DNA from: Spirochaetales bacterium
GTDB lineage: Bacteria > Spirochaetota > Spirochaetia > UBA9216
Assembly (NCBI GenBank): GCA_016342585.1
Contig: JAEINK010000001.1
Coordinates: forward strand, 1 to 64,000
Length of the DNA stretch: 64,000 nucleotides
Reading direction: 5' to 3'
Shown here: positions 1 through 8,308 of the stretch, piece after piece
Layout of the letters: every line of letters begins with the position of its first letter
Position numbering within the stretch: position 1 is the first letter of the stretch
The notes under the pieces: generated by a model
Databases searched by the model: none
What the model saw: the letters and a program-made list of their open reading frames with translations, nothing else
Told to the model about the DNA's origin: nothing
Made by a program: the position numbers and the translations under genes

Positions 1-72
1 AACGATGTTCATGCAATGGAAGCGCTTTTAAGAGTCTTTGCCGGAAACCCATTCATGGTTGGTGCTGAGTAG
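1..72 (+). CDS. C-terminal end of an unidentified gene (partial)
   Basis: An open frame runs from the first base of the window to a TAG at 70-72 (23 codons, ending in FMVGAE). It stops immediately next to the stop codon of the convergent broken kinase gene. The residues are too few to assign a family, and the frame could be chance. If real, it is the tail of a + strand gene whose body lies outside the window. Confidence 0.3.
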   Translation, partial: NDVHAMEALLRVFAGNPFMVGAE

Positions 73-2237
73 TTACCCTGATTCAGTGTATTTAACGGCA
101 TTGCTCATATAATTAATAATACATTGAAGTAATCTTTTTCTATCACTTTTCATCAAAAGCTTTTCAGGGATGGATGTTTCAAGAATCATCTTTTTTTCTT
201 TTAACTGTGGTTGGATATTGATCAATGCTTCATCAACAACCTCAGAAAGAAAGAACTCCTGAGAAAAGATATCGACTCTGCCGGCCTCAATTTTTGAAAT
301 ATCAATCACATCCGAGATTAACGACAAAAGATGTTTTGCAGAATTGTAAACTCTTGAGAGATGGTCTTTTTGCTTATCATTTAATGGACCGGTCATTTCC
401 TGAATAATGATCCCAGTAAAACCAATAATCGAGTTAAGGGGCGTTCGTAACTCATGACTCATGGATGCGATAAACATACTTTTCATTCGATCCAATGTTT
501 TCAGATTTTTATTAGCGACAGATAATTGGTTTTCGATTTCAATTCGTTTTTGAATTTCTTTTTTTAATTTATAATTCCACAAGATGACCACGATAAATAA
601 AATGATCATAACGCCCGAAATTTGATATACATAGCGCCAGAAATCTCGACTATTTATACCGGGTGTATATTCAATATTGACCCACTTTGTTTGAATCTGG
701 TTAATTTCATCAGGGCTTATAGATGCCAAACCTTTGTTCAGTATCCCAACCAGTTCTGGCCAGTCATCCCGTACGGCAAAATGAAGCTTTTGTGTTTCTT
801 CAGAAACCGATGCTGCTACTTTTAAATTGGTCAGATTGAGCTTTCGGATCCAGAAAGTAGAGGAGGTCAGGTTCCCGATAAAAACATCGGCCTGACCGTT
901 TGATACGGCTAAAAGTGAGTCCTGCAATTTGGGATATAGGATCGGTTTAATGCCTGTATTATCTTTTAGATACCCTTCATGAGAGCTGTTGGCTTGTACG
1001 GCGACCTTCATCCCTTCAATATCCCTCATGTTTGATAAAAAGGGTTGGTCTGTGCGGGAGATTATGACTCTATAGAAATTGATATATGGTTTTGAAAAGA
1101 TCATGAAATTTGTTCTTTCCTGGGTGATGCCCACACAGGGTAAAACATCTATCTCTTTGGTTTTTGCTTTTGTCACAGCTTCTATCCAGGAATCTTTCTG
1201 AATGACCTCCATATTAATACCCAATCGTTCATTCAATAACTGTATATAATCGGAAGTGATTCCCTCATAATTACCTTTTGGAGAAACATATTCAAAAGGT
1301 GCAAATTCCGGATCAATTCCGAGACGAATGTTCGGGTGATTGCTAATCCATAAATCTTCCGCAGGAGTCAAAGAAATCTTTTTTTCACTTGGATATTCTT
1401 TTTCCTCCAAAAAAATAAGTTCCCTTGGTAAACCTGACAGGTAAACTGAAATTGCCTTATGATAAATGGAATCAGGATCTTTCCGTAAATTAATTAAATG
1501 CTGGTCCAGTTTTTCGAGTAGGGCAGGGCCGATAGCGGATTCTTTCGAACAGGCAAATCGGAGATGCCTTGGATTAAATATTATTGATGTTTCGTGAACA
1601 TTGAAAGATTCTGAAAACAGAGACCCGAAAACCCGGTTGACGACTCCGACATCGGCGTCGCTTTTTGATACAAGATCAAAGACTTTATTATAGCTGTCAA
1701 CTTCTATAAATTGGCAGTCTATATCGAATTTTTCAATAAGTTGTTTAATACCACCCATTCCTTCGGTGTGTATACTGCCTTTCATAACGGCAATTTTTTT
1801 CCCGCTCAGGTCCATAAGAGATTGCACTGTTACCGTCGCACCCGTATAAATCACGGCCCAGTTGACCAGCATTGTTTCTTTGGTGAAGTTATATAATTCT
1901 GCTCTTTCTTCAGAAAAAGCTACATCAACCATTAGATCAATTTCGCCCTTTTCAAGTCGTTGCAGGCACTGGCTCCATGTCCCTGGTATCCATTCGATAT
2001 GCCATCCTTCTTTTGAGGATATATTTTCTAGTATATCCGGAAATAAACCTACCACTTTTCCGGAATCATCCAGGAATACTTTGGGTTTATTTTCGTAAGC
2101 CCCTACACGGAGCGTTAAAGGTGAATTTACGCTGTCGTCGGCATGGGCAGGGTTTGTGGTTAAGTTGAAAATAATGATGAATAGGATAATCGCAGTCTGA
2201 ATATTTTTTTATGAGTATGAAAGATAGAAAAAATCAT
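73..2237 (-). pseudogene. Hybrid sensor histidine kinase with two periplasmic solute-binding domains, frameshifted and truncated
   Basis: The intact frame (660 codons from a GTG at 2055) has two SBP_bac_3-type sensor domains (about 1-200 and 230-460), a transmembrane helix at about 475-493, and a HisKA domain with the H-box SHELRTPLNSIIGF (His about 534). This is the layout of BvgS/EvgS-type sensors. It stops in the N-box (YMSNAVKYTESG), so the ATP-binding G boxes and any receiver domain are missing. The real start is farther upstream. An SD (AGGAG, 2249-2253) precedes ATG 2237, and its frame reaches a run of 7 A (complement of 2204-2210). One extra A there would join MIFSIFHTHKK to a hydrophobic signal peptide ending in NPAHA and then to LRVGAYENKP, a typical binding-domain start. 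Two lesions point to a pseudogene; a sequencing error or transcriptional slippage could explain the first only. Confidence 0.85.
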
Positions 2238-2305
2238 TACATGTATAACTCCTGAAAATTTTATAGGTTCAATATCTTCAAGCTACATATGAATGTTCAC
2301 TGTTA

Positions 2306-2334
2306 ATGATAGGTAAAACAAAATACGCTTTCAA
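2306..2334 (-). promoter_or_regulatory. Promoter for the broken histidine kinase
   Basis: On the minus strand TTGAAA (2329-2334) is followed after 17 bases by TATCAT (2306-2311), which is close to the sigma-70 consensus. It lies about 60 nt upstream of the SD and ATG 2237, supporting the upstream start. Confidence 0.55.
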
Positions 2335-2444
2335 GGATAAAAGTGTATAATTCGAATAAACCAGGAAAAATTAATATTATTTCTGATGGTCATGGTTAAG
2401 GTGAGCTGATTTTATGAAAGATATAATATTCTATAGCTTGTCTA

Positions 2445-2472
2445 TTGAAAAAAACATATGAGCATTGATACT
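2445..2472 (+). promoter_or_regulatory. Possible promoter for the 934-residue lipoprotein
   Basis: TTGAAA (2445-2450), a 16-base spacer and GATACT (2467-2472). The -10 match is moderate. It is the best candidate in the 2238-2529 gap, which otherwise shows nothing recognisable. Confidence 0.3.
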
Positions 2473-2529
2473 GCTTAAGGATTCAGGTATCTTATGGCAA
2501 TCTCATGCTGTTTTGCGGAGCGTACATCA

Positions 2530-5334
2530 ATGAATAAGAAAATTACTATTTTACTTGCCTCGATATTTTTAATAATTTCAGGTTGTGTCACTCCACAATC
2601 CAGGTTAAAACAATCCACCCCGGTGGAACCGGTTGAAATTATTAAAACTCTCATAGAGATTGGGCCTGTTGTGGCGGAATACTCATTCCCCGGCTCAAGT
2701 ACTGATCAGATAGGAACCCTGGAAAAATATCTGGCGTCTAAACTGAGCAGCAGCCCCTATTATGAGGTCGCTCTGACCGGTCAGGAACGGGTTGTAACCG
2801 GCTCCCTTGGAAAGGTTGAGAGTCGCTATGTTCTTACTTTAAATATGATTAATTATAACACTACAGCTTTGGAGTCTTCTGTCAGTGTGGACTTTCTATC
2901 AATGAATGAATTTGATTACGCCGTGGATATCGCCGTTCTGAAGCTTGAAGGAAGAGATATCCTCACTACGGAACAAATGAACTTTCCAGACCTGGCTATT
3001 AAAGGGTTCTCTCCCGAGGAGTTGGATATCCAAACCCAACTGCCCGATGTAACCCCGGAAATAGGGGATGAAAGCAAACGGGTAGATGGTATGCTCCGGG
3101 AAATCTTAAGCCAGGGGGAGTATCATCTCTGGAATGGAGATTATACAGAAGCAATAGCTGTTTTTGAAGGGTTTCAGACACGGTTTGATCAGGGAATTGT
3201 GGGGGCTTTAGCCTCTGAAATGGGGTATTTGCGAGAATATTCGGAGACTCAGGAAAATCAGGCCATATTACTATTAGACCTTCAAGGTTACGAAGGGGAA
3301 TTGGAAGGGATTAATGAGCTGGCTGGTCAAGGCAGTCTTGAACAGGCGTACGCCTCAATTCGATCCTTATACGACGAGGTTCAACTTAAAAGAGAGAGTA
3401 ACCCTGTTTTGTATGATAAGATTCTGAACAAATTGAGAAATGATCAGGCTATTTTATACTCCCGAATTCTAAAGATCAAATTAATCGAGGTCGAGGACCA
3501 GATCGAGGCGGGGGATTACTCCGCAGCCTATTATGGGATTAGGACTCTGCGGATGGAAATGGATCTATCAGGCACTGATTCTACTCTTCCGGAGATCTAT
3601 GCAAATATCCGGTCCAGTGAGATTGAAATTAAACGAAGTTGTCAACAAATGGAGAAGGCCAGAACGGAAGAGTTTTCTTACAATCTGGGATATTTCGGCT
3701 TTAACGGAGACGAATCTGCATTACAGACGGTCTTTAGTGAGTATCGATACTTTTTATCAGGAAGCCCTTATGCGTTTGTTTCAGCTCGCGGGTTTAACAG
3801 GCAGCTGCAGCACTATAACGAGCTGTTTAATTTAAGGGGAGTAACACCCATCCCAGCCCCCGCAGATCTTGAAGCCAGTTACTACAACTATCCTCAAGGC
3901 CGCAGGTTCCCTGCTGAATTAACAGATGGGGTGGAGGCTGTTCGTTTTCCTGCTGCGGAGTTAGAGCTAAAAATGATCTACCGTTATGGTTCTGCTTTCA
4001 TTGAGTACCTTAAGGCCCGGGGGGAAGACCCTGTTCGGCTCAATTCTATCCTGGATGAAGAGCTAGGTTCTCCACGGATCATAGATGAAATCCGTGGAAT
4101 ATCGGATAATTGGGATCGACTAAGTAATGACTCCTTCGAGGAATTAATTCAGGAAAATCCAAGTGTTACCACCAATAATCGAGACTTAGCTCGTCTCGAA
4201 GAACTATATAGGAATTTTTTAGTTGAAGAGGATATCGCAGAAATTGATACTCCTGATTTAATTGAAACTATTATTGACTTTAAGGGGTTCCCTCTATATT
4301 TAGTTCAGGAAATGGTGATGAAAATAGAGGGACATGATGCTTTCTATCATTATGAATACACTACGACTCTGATCTATCACGGTGAAGATAATTTTGAAAC
4401 TCATACTCTTTTCACCGATACCTTTCCCGGCTTCCACCAAATCAGCCTGGATATGGATAACAGGCCGGTAGTCAGTTATTTACATGAAAATAAGTATAAA
4501 GTAATTCGAGTCTCCAGTAGATGTATTGAAGAATTCCCACCCATTGAACGTTATAGCAAGAGAGTCCTTTACGAGGTGGACAACCATGTTTCCGAGTTGT
4601 TTCAACTCATGCACATTAGTTATGATAATAACAACAATCCACAGCTCCTCTCCGGGGGTAAAAAGGGTCTGGTTTCATATACCTTGAACCAGGGAAAGTG
4701 GGAAAGTGAAGTTTTACGGGAAGGAGAAATCTTTTTCCCCATGGCCGAGGGGCGTAGACAGGCACCGGGAAATGAGACTCTTCTTCTCTACTTCAATGAA
4801 ACAGCCAGGGACTTTCGGGATACCGGCACGCTCTTAGTTGTGAGCAAAAGTGGAGAATCCTGGAGTTTGGAAGACCTTCCCAGGTTCGAGACCCTTCGTG
4901 AAGATCTCTATGATGGTCAGAGAACCAAATACTATCTGTCTGATGATGATGCCCACTCTCCCGATATTATGGTATTAATAAGTGGTTGGGATAGGGTTAT
5001 CTGGATAGATAAAGAGGCCGGAGATTGGCAGGCTATACAAAAAGATATTCCATATTCCGGTGGTGGTCGGGGTGAACGTAAAATGATAGATACAGATGAT
5101 GGACCCCTCTCTATTGAAATGTGGAGTTATGGAGCCGGAGGGTATTACGGAATTTTTGGTTTAGGTTCTATGGCCGGAGACCAGTGGATAGTTTTCAAGA
5201 AGTTTGATACCCAGTCTGCTTTTTTTGATATCGCTGATAGATCTACCATTCTCCTCCCGGATGGGTACGGTTATTTGTACCTCTTTGATAAGAGAGGATT
5301 CATTATCGGACGGATTGCTCAGATCAAGGATTAA
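2530..5334 (+). CDS. Large lipoprotein of unknown function
   Basis: 934 residues from ATG 2530, chosen because GCGGAG precedes it and a lipoprotein signal peptide begins exactly there (MNKKI..., lipobox LIISGC, Cys19); an in-frame ATG at 2494 would put 12 odd residues before it. The mature protein is probably anchored to a membrane facing the periplasm or cell surface. Residues about 40-160 have a mixed alpha/beta look, with LASKLSSSPYYEV resembling CsgG/LpoB-like lipoprotein domains. A TPR-like segment with YHLWNGDYTEAIAVFEGF follows, then helical segments. The last 300 residues are beta-rich with repeated Trp/Tyr/Gly strands, suggesting a propeller-like fold. I do not recognise the family. 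It stands alone between the broken kinase and the CcdA module. Confidence 0.85.
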   Translation: MNKKITILLASIFLIISGCVTPQSRLKQSTPVEPVEIIKTLIEIGPVVAEYSFPGSSTDQIGTLEKYLASKLSSSPYYEVALTGQERVVTGSLGKVESRYVLTLNMINYNTTALESSVSVDFLSMNEFDYAVDIAVLKLEGRDILTTEQMNFPDLAIKGFSPEELDIQTQLPDVTPEIGDESKRVDGMLREILSQGEYHLWNGDYTEAIAVFEGFQTRFDQGIVGALASEMGYLREYSETQENQAILLLDLQGYEGELEGINELAGQGSLEQAYASIRSLYDEVQLKRESNPVLYDKILNKLRNDQAILYSRILKIKLIEVEDQIEAGDYSAAYYGIRTLRMEMDLSGTDSTLPEIYANIRSSEIEIKRSCQQMEKARTEEFSYNLGYFGFNGDESALQTVFSEYRYFLSGSPYAFVSARGFNRQLQHYNELFNLRGVTPIPAPADLEASYYNYPQGRRFPAELTDGVEAVRFPAAELELKMIYRYGSAFIEYLKARGEDPVRLNSILDEELGSPRIIDEIRGISDNWDRLSNDSFEELIQENPSVTTNNRDLARLEELYRNFLVEEDIAEIDTPDLIETIIDFKGFPLYLVQEMVMKIEGHDAFYHYEYTTTLIYHGEDNFETHTLFTDTFPGFHQISLDMDNRPVVSYLHENKYKVIRVSSRCIEEFPPIERYSKRVLYEVDNHVSELFQLMHISYDNNNNPQLLSGGKKGLVSYTLNQGKWESEVLREGEIFFPMAEGRRQAPGNETLLLYFNETARDFRDTGTLLVVSKSGESWSLEDLPRFETLREDLYDGQRTKYYLSDDDAHSPDIMVLISGWDRVIWIDKEAGDWQAIQKDIPYSGGGRGERKMIDTDDGPLSIEMWSYGAGGYYGIFGLGSMAGDQWIVFKKFDTQSAFFDIADRSTILLPDGYGYLYLFDKRGFIIGRIAQIKD

Positions 5335-5377
5335 GAATCAATAGTTTTGTGATAGAATGGGACGCTATTGGTTCTTA
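5332..5377 (+). other. 13-bp hairpin at the end of the lipoprotein gene
   Basis: Arms 5332-5344 (TAAGAATCAATAG) and 5365-5377 (CTATTGGTTCTTA) pair over 13 positions with one G-U, around a 20-base loop. It begins at the lipoprotein stop codon. No U-run follows, so it may stabilise the mRNA end rather than act as a classical terminator. Confidence 0.45.
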
Positions 5378-5413
5378 GAAAGACAGTAATAACACCGGAG
5401 AGTAAATCTATGA

Positions 5414-5548
5414 AATTTACTTGATCCGATTAAAACGAGTTTCGGTTATCAATATGTGGATTCAAAGATTAATCTGGAGAAATTATTGTCCGATGTTAAT
5501 CAGAAAATGTATATAGATAAGGTGTTGAAAAAGGGGCCGGCTGAATAG
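5414..5548 (+). pseudogene. Gene remnant or very small ORF upstream of ccdA-like gene
   Basis: An open frame of 44 codons follows a TGA at 5411-5413 and ends TAG 5546-5548, one base before the GTG of the next gene. The composition looks coding (NLEKLLSDVNQKMYIDKVL, then KKGPAE). No ATG is present; a GTG at 5456 could start a 30-residue peptide. The tight junction suggests it is the surviving tail of a gene once coupled to the CcdA-like gene. Family unknown. Confidence 0.35.
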
Positions 5549-5549
5549 A

Positions 5550-6248
5550 GTGGATTTTTTAGTTGTTTTAATAGAAGAGATCTCTAAACCGTCACTGTAT
5601 TCCTTCCTTGCGGCAGTAATTTGGGGGGGAATCAGTGTCATCTTGAGTCCCTGCCATCTTGGTTCTTTGCCCTTAATTGTGGCATATATAAACAATAAAG
5701 AAAAACCGGATACCCGGAAGGCTTTTTATCTCTCTTCATTTTTCGGACTAGGCCTGTTAATTATGTTGGCAGCAATAGGATTGATAACAAGTGCTGCAGG
5801 TCGGATTTTAGGTGATGTTGGTTCAGGATTTCTAATAGGTGTTGCAATTTTTTTAATACTCTGTGGATTATGGCTTATGGATATAATTCCACTATCAAAG
5901 TTGTCTTTTTCATTTGTTCCGAAGACTCATCGCCCGGGTAAATTAGGGGCCTTTCTTCTTGGTCTTGTTTACGGAATTGCACTGGGCCCATGCAGTTTTG
6001 CATTTATGGCTCCCATGCTGGGGTTTGTTTTCTCTGCATCAGGTAATACTATTTTGTTCGGTTTTTCCCTCATGCTTTTTTATGCATTGGGTCATACCGC
6101 CGTTATCGTGGCAGCTGGTACGTTTGGAGATGCTATAGGCAGGTTTCTTCAAAAAAGACGGACAGAAAAACTCGTACCAGTTTTTAAACGACTTTGCGGA
6201 TTGGCCGTAGTTGCTGTAGGAATCTATCAATTAGTATCAGCTATATAA
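5550..6248 (+). CDS. CcdA/DsbD-type thiol-disulfide transmembrane protein
   Basis: 232 residues, nearly all hydrophobic, with six or so membrane helices. Both half-sites of the CcdA family are visible: SPCHLGSLP near residue 33 and GPCSFAFMAP near residue 150, each with the conserved Pro-Cys pair that relays electrons from cytoplasmic thioredoxin across the inner membrane. GTG start; upstream purines (AAGGGG) are a weak SD, so translation may be coupled to the preceding small frame. The next gene encodes a thioredoxin-like lipoprotein, the obvious acceptor of the reducing equivalents. The length matches the short CcdA class rather than full DsbD. Likely role: keeping an exported thioredoxin, and through it a cytochrome c, heavy-metal or repair system, reduced. 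The client is not evident from the window. Confidence 0.88.
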   Translation: MDFLVVLIEEISKPSLYSFLAAVIWGGISVILSPCHLGSLPLIVAYINNKEKPDTRKAFYLSSFFGLGLLIMLAAIGLITSAAGRILGDVGSGFLIGVAIFLILCGLWLMDIIPLSKLSFSFVPKTHRPGKLGAFLLGLVYGIALGPCSFAFMAPMLGFVFSASGNTILFGFSLMLFYALGHTAVIVAAGTFGDAIGRFLQKRRTEKLVPVFKRLCGLAVVAVGIYQLVSAI

Positions 6249-6266
6249 ATCTTTTTGGAGGTAATT

Positions 6267-6671
6267 ATGAAATACATAATTAAAGTTTCTATTGTCATAT
6301 TTTTATTTACAACTATGTCATGCGGTAAAAGTGTACAGGCAGAGGTTAATGAAGCTGCAGTCATCGATAAAGATATAAGAATAGCAAATGTCACATTTAT
6401 TGAATTGGGCTCAGTTAATTGTATTCCCTGCAAAATGATGCAGCCAGTAATGGAGCAGGTTGAGACGGACTTTGGAGAACAGGTTGAGGTTATTTTTCAC
6501 GATGTATGGACTGAAGCAGGAGAACCATATGGCCTTGAATATAAAATAAAAGCAATTCCGACTCAGATCTTCTTAGACAAAGAGGGGAATGAATATTATC
6601 GGCATGTGGGTTTTTTCCCACAGGAAGAATTGTATAAAATATTGGAACAGGGTTTAGAACAGGATTTATAA
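6267..6671 (+). CDS. Thioredoxin-family lipoprotein
   Basis: 134 residues from ATG 6267, selected because GGAGG lies 5 bases upstream; a TTG at 6255 would only add MEVI. It has a lipoprotein signal (FTTMSC). The thioredoxin fold carries the redox motif NCIPCKMMQPV (CxxC), the cis-Pro segment KAIPTQIFLD, and the Gly of RHVGFFPQEEL. It acts outside the cytoplasmic membrane as a thiol-disulfide reductase. It lies 18 bases after the CcdA-like gene and is presumably its electron acceptor. The CIPC active site differs from the CGPC of general thioredoxins. Confidence 0.9.
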   Translation: MKYIIKVSIVIFLFTTMSCGKSVQAEVNEAAVIDKDIRIANVTFIELGSVNCIPCKMMQPVMEQVETDFGEQVEVIFHDVWTEAGEPYGLEYKIKAIPTQIFLDKEGNEYYRHVGFFPQEELYKILEQGLEQDL

Positions 6672-6705
6672 AACAGATATGATAGTTTACACTTCGATAT
6701 GAACT

Positions 6706-6825
6706 ATGGGGAACTGTAAAGAAATGAATCCTGAAGGTAAATGCTGTTCTACTGATATTCAAGAATTAATGAAACTCTATTCACCCGAATCTCAAATTAA
6801 AGGTTCTTCTTGTTGCTGTAATTAA
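6706..6825 (+). CDS. 39-residue Cys-rich peptide of the redox module
   Basis: ATG 6706 to TAA 6823-6825, 39 codons, beginning MGNCKEMNPEGKCCST and ending in KGSSCCCN. Six of 39 residues are Cys, as one single, one CC and one CCC cluster. This arrangement suggests a soft-metal or thiol-relay peptide. It lies 34 bases after the thioredoxin lipoprotein on the same strand. No clear SD is visible, which lowers confidence. I do not recognise a family. It could be a metallochaperone-like partner of the CcdA/thioredoxin pair, but that is inference from context. Confidence 0.5.
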   Translation: MGNCKEMNPEGKCCSTDIQELMKLYSPESQIKGSSCCCN

Positions 6826-6834
6826 CAGACTGAT

Positions 6835-6899
6835 AAAAAACGAACCGGACTTGATCACGTTAATTATGTTTTCAATAACGTATCAATACTATCCGGTTC
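6835..6899 (-). terminator. Intrinsic terminator of the ankyrin gene
   Basis: On the minus strand a long hairpin (outer arms 6892-6899/6842-6849, TCCGGTTC/GAACCGGA; inner arms 6876-6886/6851-6862) is followed after one G by six U (complement of 6835-6840). It lies about 90 bases beyond the stop codon of the ankyrin gene. Confidence 0.65.
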
Positions 6900-6988
6900 T
6901 ATCCCTTAGAAGATCTTTCAATCCATATTTATTCCCAGGTGAACGAAAACAGCCAGGAGTATGATACTTTTCATTTCGGAATAATCAG

Positions 6989-8104
6989 TTAAATCCATTG
7001 TGGCGAAAGATCATCAAAACTGAGCCCAAAATAATCATGAAAGATTGTTTCATAATAATCAGCATGTGAGCTGTTTTTGATATCGTCACCAAACATTTCA
7101 AACCAGGTTCCAACCTCTCTATCATCGGGTGGGAAAATATAGTCCTGGAAAAAATACTGGTCAGGCTTGCCTGCACCGTTTTCATAAAGAAATTTTGCAA
7201 TTTCATAATGATCGTTTCGAATGGCTACCAGGAGAATCGGTTCATTGATGGGGGCTCCGCCTTCATTTTGTCCTATTACCTCTCCCCTTGACTGTAGATC
7301 AGCACCCTTGGAGACTAAGGTTTTTACCATTTCTAAATATCCATTCTGCACGGCCTCGAATAATGTTTTGGAATCTGGTGTTGCTCCTTTGGCAAGAAGA
7401 AGGTTCACCAGCTCAAAGTGATTGTGCATTAGTGCAATACTCAGGGGTGATTGCGTATTTCCGGCATTTGCATCGGCATCGTAAGACAGGAGAAGACGGG
7501 CGATTTCTGTATAGTCTTTATCCAGGGCTATTGTGAGGGCAGATACCTTTTCATAATAAACAGCAGCATCTCCATCATCGAAGGTGGAGGATATCTTTCT
7601 TTCGATATTCAGAGTACTTGGATCTGCACCCGCTTGAAGTATTTGAGTAACATCATTTTCATGGCCCATTTTCACAGCATCTATCAGAGTTCGATCAAGA
7701 TTTGTATCATCCGGATCAATAAAGACCGCATATGCCCACCCAACTTCCATGATTTTCTTTTCATAAGCATCGACTCTTTGTGAACTGTCTGAACCATAAT
7801 ACTCGGGAGGATCTGCGGGTGTGACTTTACCAATTTTATACCAATAATCAAAGTAATCCCCGATTTTCATCTTTTCAGAGGTGCGGTCCAATATTCTAAC
7901 CCTGTCTTCAAAATTGAGAAAACCAACTGAGCCTCCATCAAGATTGGGAGCGGTCCTTATTCGAACATGAGTATCGTTCAATGTACCCCAGCCAGGAAGA
8001 AAATCAAGGTTATTCAGGTCAATGGCTGCGATTGGGAATAGTGTTCCGACAAAAAGTAAAAAAGTAAAAAATGGAATTGTGATGCGATTTATTGATTTTA
8101 ACAT
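6989..8104 (-). CDS. Exported SH3-like / ankyrin-repeat protein
   Basis: 371 residues from ATG 8104, selected because AAGGAG sits 5 bases upstream; the open frame extends 23 codons further without a SD. The N-terminus is a signal peptide or anchor (INRITIPFFTFLLFVGTLFP). Residues about 40-100 form an SH3_3-like domain (HVRIRTAPNLDGGSVGFLN, YWYKI). Residues about 150-340 contain four to five ankyrin repeats (for example YTEIARLLLSYDADANAG and HFELVNLLLAKGATPDS). It is probably a periplasmic protein-binding protein. Its terminator follows at 6835-6899, and it shares a promoter region with the divergent DnaE-like gene. Function unknown. Confidence 0.88.
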   Translation of the reverse strand: MLKSINRITIPFFTFLLFVGTLFPIAAIDLNNLDFLPGWGTLNDTHVRIRTAPNLDGGSVGFLNFEDRVRILDRTSEKMKIGDYFDYWYKIGKVTPADPPEYYGSDSSQRVDAYEKKIMEVGWAYAVFIDPDDTNLDRTLIDAVKMGHENDVTQILQAGADPSTLNIERKISSTFDDGDAAVYYEKVSALTIALDKDYTEIARLLLSYDADANAGNTQSPLSIALMHNHFELVNLLLAKGATPDSKTLFEAVQNGYLEMVKTLVSKGADLQSRGEVIGQNEGGAPINEPILLVAIRNDHYEIAKFLYENGAGKPDQYFFQDYIFPPDDREVGTWFEMFGDDIKNSSHADYYETIFHDYFGLSFDDLSPQWI

Positions 8105-8144
8105 GGTAACTCCTTGGAAGTAATAATTCCTGTTGTATGTGATA

Positions 8145-8173
8145 ATTATTAGAAATTGCTTATTAGCTGTCAA
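8145..8173 (-). promoter_or_regulatory. Promoter of the ankyrin gene
   Basis: On the minus strand TTGACA (8168-8173), a 17-base spacer, then AATAAT (8145-8150). It lies about 40 bases upstream of the start codon and next to the palindrome at 8183-8202. Confidence 0.55.
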
Positions 8174-8182
8174 TACTAATAT

Positions 8183-8202
8183 AAAAATAAGACCTTATTT
8201 TT
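8183..8202. promoter_or_regulatory. 20-bp perfect palindrome between divergent promoters (candidate operator)
   Basis: AAAAATAAG (8183-8191), AC, CTTATTTTT (8194-8202): a 9-bp perfect inverted repeat with a 2-base centre. It lies between the -35 boxes of the two divergent promoters and overlaps the + strand -35. A bound dimer could control both genes. Confidence 0.5.
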
Positions 8203-8230
8203 GACTTTTAACATATTTTTCTCATATGAC
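8201..8230 (+). promoter_or_regulatory. Promoter of the DnaE-like gene
   Basis: TTGACT (8201-8206), an 18-base spacer, TATGAC (8225-8230). The first two bases are the end of the palindrome. The leader would be about 70 nt. Confidence 0.45.
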
Positions 8231-8308
8231 ATAAGGGATTTGATCAACCCGACTAAATGGTACTGGATAATAAGAATATTTTTAAAGTATTCAGAAGGAG
8301 TAAAAACT

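Noticed and set aside
8201-8308. Upstream extension of the DnaE-like gene
   Set aside because: 36 extra codons lack a SD and overlap the promoter; ATG 8309 has AGAAGGAG and starts at the PHP homology.
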